60,655 nt of DNA from Pseudomonas viridiflava (lineage in GTDB: Bacteria > Pseudomonadota > Gammaproteobacteria > Pseudomonadales > Pseudomonadaceae). Below, in pieces: positions 1 to 8,913 of this stretch. A program made the translations under genes and the position numbers. Where the stretch lies: contig NZ_UTBG01000023.1 in assembly GCF_900580675.1 (NCBI RefSeq), forward strand, positions 1 to 60,655. Direction: 5' to 3'. The notes under the pieces were generated by a model. The model was not told the DNA's origin. It was given only the letters and a program-made list of their open reading frames with translations, and did not search any database. Each line of letters starts with the position of its first letter. Position 1 is the stretch's first letter.

Positions 1-4
1 ATAG

Positions 5-35
5 AAGGTTATCCACACAAATTGTGGATAACCTT
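5..35. promoter_or_regulatory. Inverted pair of perfect DnaA boxes
   Basis: The consensus DnaA box TTATCCACA occurs at 9-17 and its exact complement TGTGGATAA at 23-31. They lie inside a perfect 13-bp inverted repeat (arms 5-17 and 23-35, spacer CAAAT). DnaA binding is the obvious prediction. No oriC genes (dnaA, rpmH, gidA) are nearby, so this is more likely a titration or regulatory site, or a dyad that regulates a gene to the left of the window. Confidence 0.6.
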
Positions 36-249
36 GTGAACAGAGCCTATTTTCCCGGCTGAAAGCCACGGATTACAAGGCTTGCAGTCAGATCGGGCGT
101 TTTTTGCGCACATTAAAAAAACCCAAGAATTCATTGACTTGGCCCAGATGTGCGGCTACCCGTACTCGAGTCTTAAATCTGACTGCTTCAGATTGCAGGG
201 GTTCGGTTGGATTTGTACAGGCACAGATTTTGAAAGCTTCAGAAACAAC

Positions 250-273
250 AACGCCCCGTCGAGACGGGGCGTT
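250..273 (-). terminator. Rho-independent terminator of the FKBP gene
   Basis: The stem AACGCCCCGT pairs with ACGGGGCGTT across a CGAG loop. On the minus strand it is followed by a T-rich stretch (TGTTGTTTC). It lies 17 bases past the stop codon of the FKBP gene. Confidence 0.85.
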
Positions 274-290
274 GGATGTTCAGGCGCCGA

Positions 291-1031
291 TTACTTCTTG
301 GCGGCTGGTGCAGCAGGTGCGTCAGGGGCTTCAGCCTTGGCTGGGTCCTTGATGGCCAGCAGTTCCAGGTCGAATACCAGTACCGAGTTGGCCGGGATAG
401 CCGGGCTCGGGCTCTGGGCGCCGTAGGCCAGGTCGGACGGGATGTACAACTCAACCTTCTCGCCGACGTGCATCAGTTGCAGGCCTTCGACCCAACCCGG
501 GATCACGCCGCTGACCGGCAGGTCAATCGGGCTGCCGCGATCCACGGAGCTGTCAAAGGTGGTGCCGTTGGTGAGCTTGCCGGTGTAGTGAACAGTCACC
601 ACGTCAGTCGGCTTGGGCTGAGGGCCGTCGGCTTTCTTGGTGATCTTGTACTGCAGACCGGAAGCGGTGGTGACTACGCCGTCTTTCTTGGCATTGTCTT
701 CGAGGAATTTCTTGCCGGCGGTTGCCGACTCTTCGCTCATCTTGGTCATACGTTCTTCGGCACGCTTCTGCAGTGCGGCAAACGCTTCGACCAGCTCGTC
801 GTCTTTGAGCTTCTGCTCTTTCTTGCCGACGGCATCTTCGATGCCTTGGGCTACGGCCTTGGAATCCAGGTCATCCATGCCTTCCTGAGCAAGGCTTTTG
901 CCCATGTTCAGGCCGATGCCGTAGGAAGCTTTCTGCGCCGGGGTTTTCAGCTCTACGCTGGTCTGCGAATCACAACCCGCAAGTACCAGGCAAACCAGGG
1001 CCACCGCCGCCGCCAACCGATGCTGTTTCAT
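291..1031 (-). CDS. FKBP-type peptidyl-prolyl cis-trans isomerase, lipoprotein (FklB/Mip-like)
   Basis: The 246-residue product is a proline isomerase that should fold proteins in the periplasm. It starts with a lipoprotein signal ending LVLAGC, so Cys is expected at about residue 20 and membrane anchoring follows. Residues around 30-120 form the helical FKBP_N dimerisation arm (KASYGIGLNMGKSL). The C-terminal half is an FKBP domain (VTVHYTGKL, GVIPGWVEGLQLM, LAYG). I chose the ATG at 1031 because AAGGAA precedes it and the signal peptide begins there. A longer upstream reading lacks both. It ends in an Ala/Pro-rich tail. Related proteins are the Mip/FkpA group. Confidence 0.93.
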   Translation of the reverse strand: MKQHRLAAAVALVCLVLAGCDSQTSVELKTPAQKASYGIGLNMGKSLAQEGMDDLDSKAVAQGIEDAVGKKEQKLKDDELVEAFAALQKRAEERMTKMSEESATAGKKFLEDNAKKDGVVTTASGLQYKITKKADGPQPKPTDVVTVHYTGKLTNGTTFDSSVDRGSPIDLPVSGVIPGWVEGLQLMHVGEKVELYIPSDLAYGAQSPSPAIPANSVLVFDLELLAIKDPAKAEAPDAPAAPAAKK

Positions 1032-1298
1032 GCTATTTCCTTGTTCATGCGCCAAAAGGGCATTTGAATAAAGTCGCGAGCTTATCAGGCGGCCACGACC
1101 AATGGCTACCGGCATGTGAGCAGGAAACTTCCGATAAGTTCACGTGTTTAAAAGCATTTTCATTCATGATGGAGGCCCGCGAAGGATCGTGGGACCGCCT
1201 ACCTCCAGGCTCATGGCCACTTGCCGCGCTCATGGCGTAGTGGCATAACAACTCCACTGCTCGGCCAGGCCGAGACAAGGGTTCAGACAAGGATAGTT

Positions 1299-3110
1299 AT
1301 GTTGCGCATTTTTTCCCGTGTTTTACTCCTGATACTCATCGCACTGGGCCTGATCCTGGCCGTGGTGCTTTATTACGTCGTCAATCCAAAGCTCCCGGAC
1401 TACGCGCCCGTGCAGCAGGTGCACTACCAGGACCAATGGAGTGCCGCCGACCGCCAGACCTATTACTTCACGCCCCAGGGCACCCAGGTAAAGGGCCTGC
1501 ACTACGACTGGTTCACCGCCCTGGAGCTGCCGTTTTCCGAGCAACGCTTTGCCGCGCCGGACTACCTGGCGCGCTTCGGTTTCCTGGTCGACCCGAGGCA
1601 GGTGCCCACTGCGCAAAACCCCGGCAACCTGCCCGTGGGGTTCGCCCGACACAGAAATGCCGGCAGCAATGTCGAATACCTGGACATCACCTGCGCCGCC
1701 TGCCACACCGGCGAGCTGCACTACAAAGGCCAGGCCCTGCGCGTTGATGGCGGCTCGGCCCAGCACGTGCTGCCGTCCAGCGTGCCGACGTTGCGCGGTG
1801 GCAGTTTCGGCCAGGCCCTGGTCGCCAGCCTTGCCGCGACCTATTACAACCCGTGGAAATTCGAACGCTTCGCGCGCAAGGTGCTGGGCGATCAATACGA
1901 CGCCCAGCACAGCCAACTGCGCCAGGACTTCAAGCAGTCACTGAACCAGTTTCTCAAAGTCGCCTGGAATGACACCCATCGCGGGCTCTACCCCACCGAA
2001 GAAGGCCCCGGCCGTACGGACGCGTTTGGTCGCATCGCCAATGCAAGTTTCGGCGACGCGATTTCCCCGGATAACTACCGCGTCGCCAATGCACCGGTGG
2101 ACTACCCGCACTTGTGGGATATCTGGACCTTCGACTGGGTACAATGGAACGGTTCGGCCCAACAACCGATGGTGCGCAACATCGGCGAAGCCCTCGGCGT
2201 CGGCGCAACCCTGAGCTTTTTCGACAGCGCCGGCCAGCCGCTTCAGGGCGCGGCGCGCTACCCCTCCAGCGTACGGGTGCGCGACCTCAACCTGATCGAA
2301 GAAACCCTGCAACGCCTCAAGCCCCCGACCTGGCCCGAGGACGTGTTCGGCGGCATCGACAAACCTCTCGCCGCCCAAGGCCGCGCGCTGTTCGCCGAGA
2401 ACTGCGCCGGCTGCCATGTGCCGGCTGTCACCGAGGAAAATGGCCGCCCGGTGCAGCACCTGAAAATGCTCCCCGTGGACTACGTCGGCACCGACCCCGG
2501 CACCGCCAGCAACATTGCCGACCAACGCTACGACCTCAGCGCGCTGCAATGGGATACGGCGGAGTTGGCCAAGCTGAACGTGGATCTGCACCCCGCGCCC
2601 ACCGAGCCACTGGATTTGAAAAAAATCTCCGTGGCCAAGGGCCTCGCCTATGTCACCGCATTTGTCGAGGACCACGCCTACCGCGCCGCCGGCGTCACCC
2701 CTGCCGAGCGCCCGCGCCTGGATGGCTTCGGCCTGTCGATCTGCGTGCGCGAGTTGCGTGCCTACAAGGCCCGCCCGTTGGCCGGCGTGTGGGCCACCCC
2801 GCCGTTCCTGCATAACGGCTCGGTGCCGACGATCTACCAGCTGCTCTCGCCCCAGGACGAGCGCAGCACCACCTTCTATAAAGGCACGTTCGACTACGAT
2901 CCGCGCCACCTGGGCTTCCAGACTGACGCATTCAAGAATGCCTTTTTGTTCGATACCACCATCACCGGCAACCACAACAGCGGCCACGAATTTCGTGCTG
3001 GCGCACGTGGCAATGGCGTCATCGGCCGCGGCCTGCTGCCGCAGGAACGCTGGGCGCTGCTGGAATACCTGAAAGTGCTGGGCGGCCCACTGGAGCAACA
3101 ATTGCCATGA
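1299..3110 (+). CDS. Di-haem c-type cytochrome, RoxA / fatty-acid dioxygenase-like
   Basis: The 603-residue protein has an N-terminal membrane segment (about residues 5-28) and two covalent haem sites, CAACH at about 132-136 and CAGCH at about 369-373. Between them lies a GPGRTDAFGRI stretch typical of MauG and RoxA relatives. Near the C-terminus the YKARPLAGVWATPPFLHNGS block is also characteristic. The family includes bacterial di-haem peroxidases, rubber oxygenase RoxA, and the oleate 10S-dioxygenase and diol synthase of P. aeruginosa (PA2077/PA2078). The substrate is not readable from sequence. Export to the periplasm is expected. The ATG at 1299 has AAGGA seven bases upstream. Its stop overlaps the next start by ATGA, so the two genes are probably made together. 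Confidence 0.85.
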   Translation: MLRIFSRVLLLILIALGLILAVVLYYVVNPKLPDYAPVQQVHYQDQWSAADRQTYYFTPQGTQVKGLHYDWFTALELPFSEQRFAAPDYLARFGFLVDPRQVPTAQNPGNLPVGFARHRNAGSNVEYLDITCAACHTGELHYKGQALRVDGGSAQHVLPSSVPTLRGGSFGQALVASLAATYYNPWKFERFARKVLGDQYDAQHSQLRQDFKQSLNQFLKVAWNDTHRGLYPTEEGPGRTDAFGRIANASFGDAISPDNYRVANAPVDYPHLWDIWTFDWVQWNGSAQQPMVRNIGEALGVGATLSFFDSAGQPLQGAARYPSSVRVRDLNLIEETLQRLKPPTWPEDVFGGIDKPLAAQGRALFAENCAGCHVPAVTEENGRPVQHLKMLPVDYVGTDPGTASNIADQRYDLSALQWDTAELAKLNVDLHPAPTEPLDLKKISVAKGLAYVTAFVEDHAYRAAGVTPAERPRLDGFGLSICVRELRAYKARPLAGVWATPPFLHNGSVPTIYQLLSPQDERSTTFYKGTFDYDPRHLGFQTDAFKNAFLFDTTITGNHNSGHEFRAGARGNGVIGRGLLPQERWALLEYLKVLGGPLEQQLP

Positions 3111-4273
3111 TTATCCGATCTCAATACAACCAAGGCTCCCTGCTCGCCCGCCTCTGGCTGCGCCTTGGCGCATTTCTCGGCAAGACCCTGTTGTGGCTGC
3201 TGGGCCTGGGCCTGCTCGGCTGGCTGGCCGCCATCGCCTGGTACGCCTGGCAGCACAGCGGCCCGGTGTCGCCAAACGAGCAGGTCCCCGCGGGCGAGGC
3301 GGCCATGACCCAAGGCATCATCCAGACGGCGGTGCGCATCGTCGACCAGCACCGCGAAGGCACGCGCTACCTGCGCGATGCACACGCCAAGGCCCATGGC
3401 TGCGTGAAGGCTGAAGTCAGTGTGCTGGCCGATCTCGACCCTGCGTTGCGCCAAGGCGTGTTCGCCGAGCCTGGCAAAACCTGGCAGGGGCTGATCCGGT
3501 TGTCCAACGGCAACGCCTACCCGCAGTTCGACAGCATCCGCGATGCGCGGGGCATGGCGCTCAAACTGCTGGAGGTGCCAGGCAAGCAGTTGCTGGCCGA
3601 CCAGCAAACGCGCACCGAACAGGACTTCGTGATGTTCAGCCACCCGAACTTTTTCGTCAGTGACGTGGCGGAATACGCGCAGAACATCGGCGCCCAGGCA
3701 GATGGCAAGAAGGTCCTGGCGTTCTTCCCCAAGCTCGACCCCCGCACCTGGCAGGTTCGCCATTTGTTTATCGCCCTGGCGACCCTGGCACCCGCGCCGG
3801 CCAGCCCGACGCAGACCACCTACTTTTCGGTATCGCCCTACAAGTTCGGCACGGCCAACGCCAAGTTCCGCGTCGCACCCGACCCGCAAAGCTGCCCGGA
3901 ATACGCTCTGCCCAAGCAGAACCAGGACCTGCCGAACTTCCTGCGCAGCGCCTTGAACCAGCAATTGTCCACCGACCGCGTACCTGCGTGTTTCGTGTTG
4001 CAGATCCAGCGGCAGAATCCGCAGAAGTTCATGCCGATCGAGGACACCAGCATTGAATGGAAGGAGAGCGACGCGCAGTTCGAAACGGTGGCCAGGGTGC
4101 GCATCCCCGCGCAGGATTTCGATACGCCGGAGCAGAACCTGGCATGCGACAACCAGTCGTTCAACCCCTGGTTTGGCGTCGCCGAGCATCGCCCCATTGG
4201 TGGCATCAACCGCTTGCGCAAGGCGGTGTACGAAGCGGTCAGCGATTACCGCCATAGCCGTAACGCCCCGTAA
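3107..4273 (+). CDS. Catalase-related haem protein, membrane-anchored
   Basis: The 388-residue product belongs to the catalase superfamily in its short form. After a transmembrane helix (about 22-48) comes the distal histidine block RYLRDAHAKAHG, with the catalytic His at about residue 93. An FFVSD segment follows, matching the catalase FFIRD region. The usual distal Asn position appears to be Ser by eye alignment. A TYFSVSPYKFG block is shared with mini-catalases. Proteins of this type can be peroxidases or act on lipid hydroperoxides (catalase-related allene oxide synthases) rather than true catalases. The start overlaps the stop of the di-haem cytochrome gene, so the pair is likely one functional unit. 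Orientation of the anchored domain (cytoplasm or periplasm) was not determined. Confidence 0.8.
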   Translation: MIIRSQYNQGSLLARLWLRLGAFLGKTLLWLLGLGLLGWLAAIAWYAWQHSGPVSPNEQVPAGEAAMTQGIIQTAVRIVDQHREGTRYLRDAHAKAHGCVKAEVSVLADLDPALRQGVFAEPGKTWQGLIRLSNGNAYPQFDSIRDARGMALKLLEVPGKQLLADQQTRTEQDFVMFSHPNFFVSDVAEYAQNIGAQADGKKVLAFFPKLDPRTWQVRHLFIALATLAPAPASPTQTTYFSVSPYKFGTANAKFRVAPDPQSCPEYALPKQNQDLPNFLRSALNQQLSTDRVPACFVLQIQRQNPQKFMPIEDTSIEWKESDAQFETVARVRIPAQDFDTPEQNLACDNQSFNPWFGVAEHRPIGGINRLRKAVYEAVSDYRHSRNAP

Positions 4274-4288
4274 AAAGTGCGTAACGAT

Positions 4289-4320
4289 AGGCCCGGCGCC
4301 GTAAGGTTTGCGTCGGGTCT
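4289..4320 (+). terminator. Probable terminator hairpin after the catalase-like gene
   Basis: The RNA AGGCCCGGCGC can pair with GCGUCGGGUCU using two G-U pairs, with a ten-base loop. Only a weak T stretch follows, so termination is plausible but not certain. Confidence 0.45.
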
Positions 4321-4382
4321 ATTGAGCCGCTTTCGCCGCGCCTCTAACGTGAAGACCTACCCATCACGTAGGAAAGTTCACC

Positions 4383-4499
4383 TTGGAAAGCTCAACCCTC
4401 GGCATGCTCGTACTGACCATCATCGCCGTGTTCGGCGCCGCCTCGTTTTGCTTCGAGCACTTGGCTACGCGCCAGCCGCGCAAGAAAAAAGCCAAGTAG
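4383..4499 (+). CDS. 38-residue single-pass membrane protein
   Basis: This short gene begins at TTG 4383, preceded at good distance by AGGAAA (4370-4375). It encodes a 38-residue peptide: a short polar start, one hydrophobic helix (LGMLVLTIIAVFGAASFCF), then a basic tail ending RKKKAK. That pattern gives a small inner-membrane protein with the tail in the cytoplasm by the positive-inside rule. An internal ATG at 4404 is the alternative start but has no ribosome site. It stands alone between convergent neighbours. I do not recognise a family, and nothing shows its role. Confidence 0.6.
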   Translation: MESSTLGMLVLTIIAVFGAASFCFEHLATRQPRKKKAK

Positions 4500-4502
4500 C
4501 CG

Positions 4503-5783
4503 TCAGGGCTTGCCGTCGGCCGGCGGGTCGTTGATCACCAGTTCTTCGGGGATTTCATCCACGCGGGGGTCGAGCACCACGGCCATGCCCCCCATTGGAT
4601 GTTCAGGCATGGCCACATGGTGCAATGGCGCCCCTTCGACCAAGTATTCACCCGTGACCTGCTTCGGTTGCACACGCCAGATCAGCAGCAGCGCACAGGC
4701 CGAAAACAGCATGTAAAACGCGCCGTGCCCGTAGCTGTTCATCAGCGCGCCGCTGAGCATCGGCCCCAGGCTGGCGCCAATGCCGTGGGTGGCCAGCATC
4801 ATTGCGCTCAATGGCACACGCCGGGGTTGTTCGACGTTGTCGTTGGCCAGCGCCACCGCCAGCGGGTACAGGGTGAACAGCAGCAAGCCACTGAGAAAGC
4901 CGAACACCAGCAGCCAGGCATACGGCAGTTGCACCAGCCCCCACAGCGGAATCACCAGCAGGCCCAGGGCCAGTGCGCAGGCGCGAATCAGCCGCGAGCG
5001 GTCGATGCGGTCCGACAGCCAGCCGATCGGCCACTGGCCGCACAGCCCGGCAAAAATCGACACCGCGACAAAGGTACTCGCCTGGGCGGTGCTCAGGCCG
5101 TTGCGCGTGGCGAACACCGGGGCCAGCGCATAAAACGCGCCGATCATCAGGCCCGTCACAAATACCGTGGTCAGCGCCTGGGGCACGCGCTGCCAGAAAA
5201 ACCCGACCTCCAGCGGCGCCGCCACCAGCTTGGCCGGGTGCAGGCGCTTGGTCATGGTCACCGGCAGCAGGCAGGCGGCAAAGCAGATCGCGACGATGAC
5301 CAGCGGTTTGAAATCCAGCTCCGGGCGCCAGATCAACACGCCCTGCCCCAGCATCAGGCCGAGGGATACCGCCACCATGTAGCCGGCAAATACCGCGCCG
5401 CGCTGGTTGTTTTCCGCCTGCTCGTTCAGCCAGCTCTCGATGACCATGTACTGGTTCATCATCACCAGCCCCATCACGAAGCGCAGCACCAGCCAGAATT
5501 CCAGCTGCTCGAACAGCACATGCAGCAGCACGATGATGGTGGCGGCCCCGGCGCAGGCGACATACGAGCGCACATGGCCGACGCCGGCAATCATGCGGTG
5601 GCCGAATTTGGCGCCGCAGACCATGCCACCGTAGTACGCCGCCGTCAGCGCGCCGATCCATACCTCGTTGATGCCCTGGCTGCTCAGGCGCAAGCCGATA
5701 AAACTGAAAAACAGCCCGTTGCCGGTGAGCATCAGGATGGTGGCGCTGTACAGCGCAGGAAACGTCAGGAAAGTCAGGTTCAT
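4503..5783 (-). CDS. MFS transporter, YcaD-like
   Basis: The 426-residue protein has about twelve hydrophobic segments and the MFS loop motif GWLSDRIDRSRLIR between segments. The first helix begins at once after the start (FPALYSATILMLTGNGLFF). A conserved acidic motif VIESWLNEQ follows helix four, as in the YcaD group. The substrate is unknown. It lies 15 bp downstream of a LysR gene on the same strand and is probably co-transcribed with it. No Shine-Dalgarno sequence precedes the ATG, so translation may be coupled to the regulator gene. The C-terminus is a short hydrophilic acidic tail. Confidence 0.85.
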   Translation of the reverse strand: MNLTFLTFPALYSATILMLTGNGLFFSFIGLRLSSQGINEVWIGALTAAYYGGMVCGAKFGHRMIAGVGHVRSYVACAGAATIIVLLHVLFEQLEFWLVLRFVMGLVMMNQYMVIESWLNEQAENNQRGAVFAGYMVAVSLGLMLGQGVLIWRPELDFKPLVIVAICFAACLLPVTMTKRLHPAKLVAAPLEVGFFWQRVPQALTTVFVTGLMIGAFYALAPVFATRNGLSTAQASTFVAVSIFAGLCGQWPIGWLSDRIDRSRLIRACALALGLLVIPLWGLVQLPYAWLLVFGFLSGLLLFTLYPLAVALANDNVEQPRRVPLSAMMLATHGIGASLGPMLSGALMNSYGHGAFYMLFSACALLLIWRVQPKQVTGEYLVEGAPLHHVAMPEHPMGGMAVVLDPRVDEIPEELVINDPPADGKP

Positions 5784-5798
5784 GGGGAAAGTCGGCGC

Positions 5799-6734
5799 TT
5801 AAAGGGGGGCATTCACGTCGCTGGTATAGGCCAGCAACCATTGGCGAAAACTGCGCGCCGCCGACGGCGGGTTGCGGTGATGGGGTTGCATCAGGTGCAG
5901 GCGACCACGGCTGTGCATGCTGTGCGGCAAGGCCATTTGCAGGCGGCCGGCAGCCAGCTCGCCGGCCAGCAGGCTCCTCCAGCCCAGGGCAACGCCGTGC
6001 CCCATGACCGCCGACTGCATCAACAACTGATAGCTGTTGGTGCGCAACGCATGGCGCGGGGTGTGGTACTGGGCGCCGGCATCGGCGAACCAGTCGGTCC
6101 AGGTCAGCCAGTCGTGATGGTGGTCCTCGACGATCAGCAACGTGTGGGCGTAGAGCACGTGTTGCAGGTCGTGAATAGGCCCGTGCCGCTCGATGTAGCC
6201 GGGGCTGCACACGGCAATCACCTGCTCGCTGTCGAACACCGGCGACAGCTCCAGGCCGTGGGGCGCCGGCAGCTCATCAAGGTGATAGAACAGGCCCAGG
6301 TCATATTCGTTGACGTCCAGGTGGCTCGGGCTTTCGCTGCACAGGATGCGGATATCCAGGTCCGGGTGCTCGCGCTGAAATTGCGGCAGCAGGCCGGCGA
6401 GCCAGATGGAGCTGATGGTAGGCGTACTGGCCAGGGTCAACTGGCGATCGGCACCACGACGGCGCAACTCGGCAGACTCTCGGTCGAGTTCGCGCAACAG
6501 GCGCTGGATGGTGCGAAAGTAACGCAGCCCCGCCGGCGTCAGGCTCAAGCCTTGCGCCAGCCGATAAAACAGTGGGCGGGCCAGGTCTTCTTCCAGGCGC
6601 TTGACCTGGCGGCTGACCGCGCTCTGGGTCAGGTTCAGTTCATGTGCGGCCTGGGTAAAACTCAAATGACGGGCAGCCGCTTCGAAGGTCTGCAGGCAGT
6701 TGAGTGGCGGAAGATCGACGTTTCGGCGCGACAT
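5799..6734 (-). CDS. LysR-family transcriptional regulator
   Basis: The 311-residue protein has an N-terminal winged helix-turn-helix (LSFTQAAHELNLTQSAVSRQ, about residues 23-42) and a C-terminal periplasmic-binding-like effector domain. The helix region resembles the GcvA/AmpR branch. I chose ATG 6734 (MSRRNVD) rather than an in-frame TTG 12 bases earlier. Since it reads into an MFS gene only 15 bp away, it probably controls its own operon, including the transporter. The effector is unknown. Confidence 0.88.
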   Translation of the reverse strand: MSRRNVDLPPLNCLQTFEAAARHLSFTQAAHELNLTQSAVSRQVKRLEEDLARPLFYRLAQGLSLTPAGLRYFRTIQRLLRELDRESAELRRRGADRQLTLASTPTISSIWLAGLLPQFQREHPDLDIRILCSESPSHLDVNEYDLGLFYHLDELPAPHGLELSPVFDSEQVIAVCSPGYIERHGPIHDLQHVLYAHTLLIVEDHHHDWLTWTDWFADAGAQYHTPRHALRTNSYQLLMQSAVMGHGVALGWRSLLAGELAAGRLQMALPHSMHSRGRLHLMQPHHRNPPSAARSFRQWLLAYTSDVNAPL

Positions 6735-6817
6735 GAAAAGTCCCAATAGCAGAAACGGGCTCAGGTGTGCCTGGGCCCGCAGAGATCACGTTGGCCAGTA
6801 TCCTGCCAGTTGCTCAC

Positions 6818-8827
6818 TCACAGCGCGACCCTGGCCACGCGTTTGCTCCATTGCCGACGGTGTTCCAGCTGGCCATTTTCCCAGGCCGTCTGCTCCGCTT
6901 CCACGTAGAACCACTCGGCGTCGGCGTGCACGCTGAGGCGGCTTTCCACTTCTACAGCCCAGGCATCGCGGCTCACAGCGTAGTGCCACTGGATATCAGC
7001 ACGGGTCGACAGCGGGTCCCACGGCGACACGCGATACTGCTCGGTACAGCGCTGGTCCACGGACAAACCATGCTCGGTAAAGCGCATGGCGCCCAAGTCG
7101 TCCTCGATTTTCACGCAGACTTCGCCGCTGCCCACGTCTTCGATCAAAGTGCGTTTCGGTGCGGCGGCGCGCAGCACCTCGAGGGCGGCCGGGGTGGCCG
7201 ACTGCGGCGCCTCGAATGGGCAATCCACCGCCTCGCCGGTAAAGATCGGCAGTTGCAGGCTTTGCAGGCCCGGCAGCAAGGTCAGGGTGGTCAGCTCACG
7301 GCTCGGCCACAGCAGCGGGAAACTCGCGGTGCTCAGGGCCAGGCGCAGACGGTAGCCGGCGGGCAGGCGCATGCCGATATGGTCCAGGCTCAGGTGCACG
7401 TCCATCGGTTCGCCCGGCACAACCGGCGTCACGCGGGAAAAGTCCTCGCGCAGCGTGAGATTGAGCACGCCGTAACTGATCTGCGTGACTTGCCCGTCCG
7501 GCGCTACCGCGTTCAGGCGCGCGACCAATTGGCCGCAGGTGGTGTCACTGGCCAGGCGCAACGTGAGGCGCGCATCGCCGAGCAGCGCCAGGGGTTCGGT
7601 CAGCGGCTGCGAGTCGAAACACAGCGAGTGAGCGTCATCGCGGCGCTGGTCGGTCGGGCCGTCAGGGCCGAACCAGATGGCGCAGTATTCGCCCTGGTGC
7701 AGGCCGGTGGTCAGTGGCGAGCACACACTGCGCGTAACGGCCAATGCTTGGTTGCCGGGGCTGAGGCCGCGCTCATCCAGGCTGAAATCGGTCCACTGCA
7801 CCTGCGCGTCCGGCCATCCCGACGTCTGTACCCAGATGCCCGGCCGTTCGGCGTAACTGCCCTTGGGCGGCAGAATGTCCTGTAGGTAAAAAGTGCAGGC
7901 CGCGTCGTCCATGACCCCATTATCGATGCCCTTCAGCCAGTGATCCCACCAGCGTTTGGCCTCTTGCAGGAAGCCGATGGCCGGGTTGGGTACGGCGAAA
8001 TGCGGGTACTTGTGAATCCACGGGCCGATCATCGCCTTCTTCGGCCCCGGCAAGTGCTCCATCATGCGCGACACGGTGTTGCGGTAGGCATCGCCCCAAC
8101 CGCCCACGGCGTAGACCGCCGCCTTGATGTTCGAATAGTCCTCGCACACCGAGCCGTGGCGCCAGTAGTCATCGCGGGTCTGATGCTGCAGCCAGGTTTC
8201 GGCGAGCAGCGGCATGGCCTCGAGGCGTTGCTGCCAGAGGGTTTTCCAGGCGTCGCCGACCAGCAGTGGGTCGGGCACTGCGGCGCTGAAGTTGAGCATG
8301 GTCGCGGCCCAGCCGAAGTTCTCCATCAGCAGGTTGCCGCCTTTGTAGTGGATGTCGTCAGCGAAGCGGTCATCGGTGGAGCACAGGGTAATGATCGCCT
8401 TCAACGCCTCGGGCTGGCGCGCCGCGACTTGCAGGCCGTTGAAGCCACCCCACGAGATACCCATCATGCCGACCTTGCCGTCGCACCAGGGCTGCTGGCA
8501 CAGCCAGTCGATCACTTCGAGGGCGTCGTCCTGTTCCTGCAGCAGGTATTCGTCGGCCATCAGGCCCTGGGATTCGCCATTTCCACGCATGTCCACGCGC
8601 ACGCAGACATAGCCCTGCCCCGCCATCCACGGGTGAGTCAGCGCATCGCGCACGGCGGTGCCGTCGCGCTTGCGGTACGGCAGGTATTCGAGGATCGCCG
8701 GGAAGGCCTGCAAACCGGCGACTTCCGGCAGCCAGATGCGCGCGGCCAGTTGGGTGCCGTCCTTCAGGGGGATCAGGCAATGCTCGATTTCACGGACCTT
8801 GTAGGCAAACTCGGTAACGATTTCCAT
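6818..8827 (-). CDS. CocE/NonD-family hydrolase (X-Pro dipeptidyl-peptidase S15 type)
   Basis: The 669-residue enzyme has an alpha/beta-hydrolase core with the nucleophile elbow GISWGG (Ser at about 125), an oxyanion/acid region around RVDMRGNGESQG, and a C-terminal jelly-roll domain (about residues 400-660) as in CocE and PepX. Members cleave esters or amides such as cocaine or acyl-proline peptides. The start has GGAG just upstream. It lies 86 bp downstream of a BCCT carrier gene on the same strand, so it may hydrolyse an imported quaternary-amine ester or amide. That substrate link is inference. Confidence 0.85.
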   Translation of the reverse strand: MEIVTEFAYKVREIEHCLIPLKDGTQLAARIWLPEVAGLQAFPAILEYLPYRKRDGTAVRDALTHPWMAGQGYVCVRVDMRGNGESQGLMADEYLLQEQDDALEVIDWLCQQPWCDGKVGMMGISWGGFNGLQVAARQPEALKAIITLCSTDDRFADDIHYKGGNLLMENFGWAATMLNFSAAVPDPLLVGDAWKTLWQQRLEAMPLLAETWLQHQTRDDYWRHGSVCEDYSNIKAAVYAVGGWGDAYRNTVSRMMEHLPGPKKAMIGPWIHKYPHFAVPNPAIGFLQEAKRWWDHWLKGIDNGVMDDAACTFYLQDILPPKGSYAERPGIWVQTSGWPDAQVQWTDFSLDERGLSPGNQALAVTRSVCSPLTTGLHQGEYCAIWFGPDGPTDQRRDDAHSLCFDSQPLTEPLALLGDARLTLRLASDTTCGQLVARLNAVAPDGQVTQISYGVLNLTLREDFSRVTPVVPGEPMDVHLSLDHIGMRLPAGYRLRLALSTASFPLLWPSRELTTLTLLPGLQSLQLPIFTGEAVDCPFEAPQSATPAALEVLRAAAPKRTLIEDVGSGEVCVKIEDDLGAMRFTEHGLSVDQRCTEQYRVSPWDPLSTRADIQWHYAVSRDAWAVEVESRLSVHADAEWFYVEAEQTAWENGQLEHRRQWSKRVARVAL

Positions 8828-8913
8828 CGATAACTCCAGAACATTTTATCGCGAACAAACGACGCCCCCGCGCCCGCTGGGGAGCGCGCAGGGAGACACA
8901 CAGGATGGGTGAC

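Larger units (their letters stand above)
1..290. other. Non-coding region holding paired DnaA boxes and a terminator
   Basis: I see no convincing gene here. Reading frames in it are short and look like chance. The left end holds two perfect DnaA boxes in inverted orientation and the right end holds the terminator of the FKBP gene. The stretch between them is of mixed composition, has a few T- and A-runs, and gives no clear promoter. Confidence 0.6.

Noticed and set aside
1..290. A chromosomal origin around the DnaA boxes
   Set aside because: Only two boxes, no box cluster, no AT-rich unwinding element and none of the usual oriC genes.
4599..6749. A 716-codon open frame on the plus strand antisense to the MFS and LysR genes
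   Set aside because: It is Gln/Arg/His-rich low-complexity sequence without domains, the typical antisense shadow of GC-rich genes.
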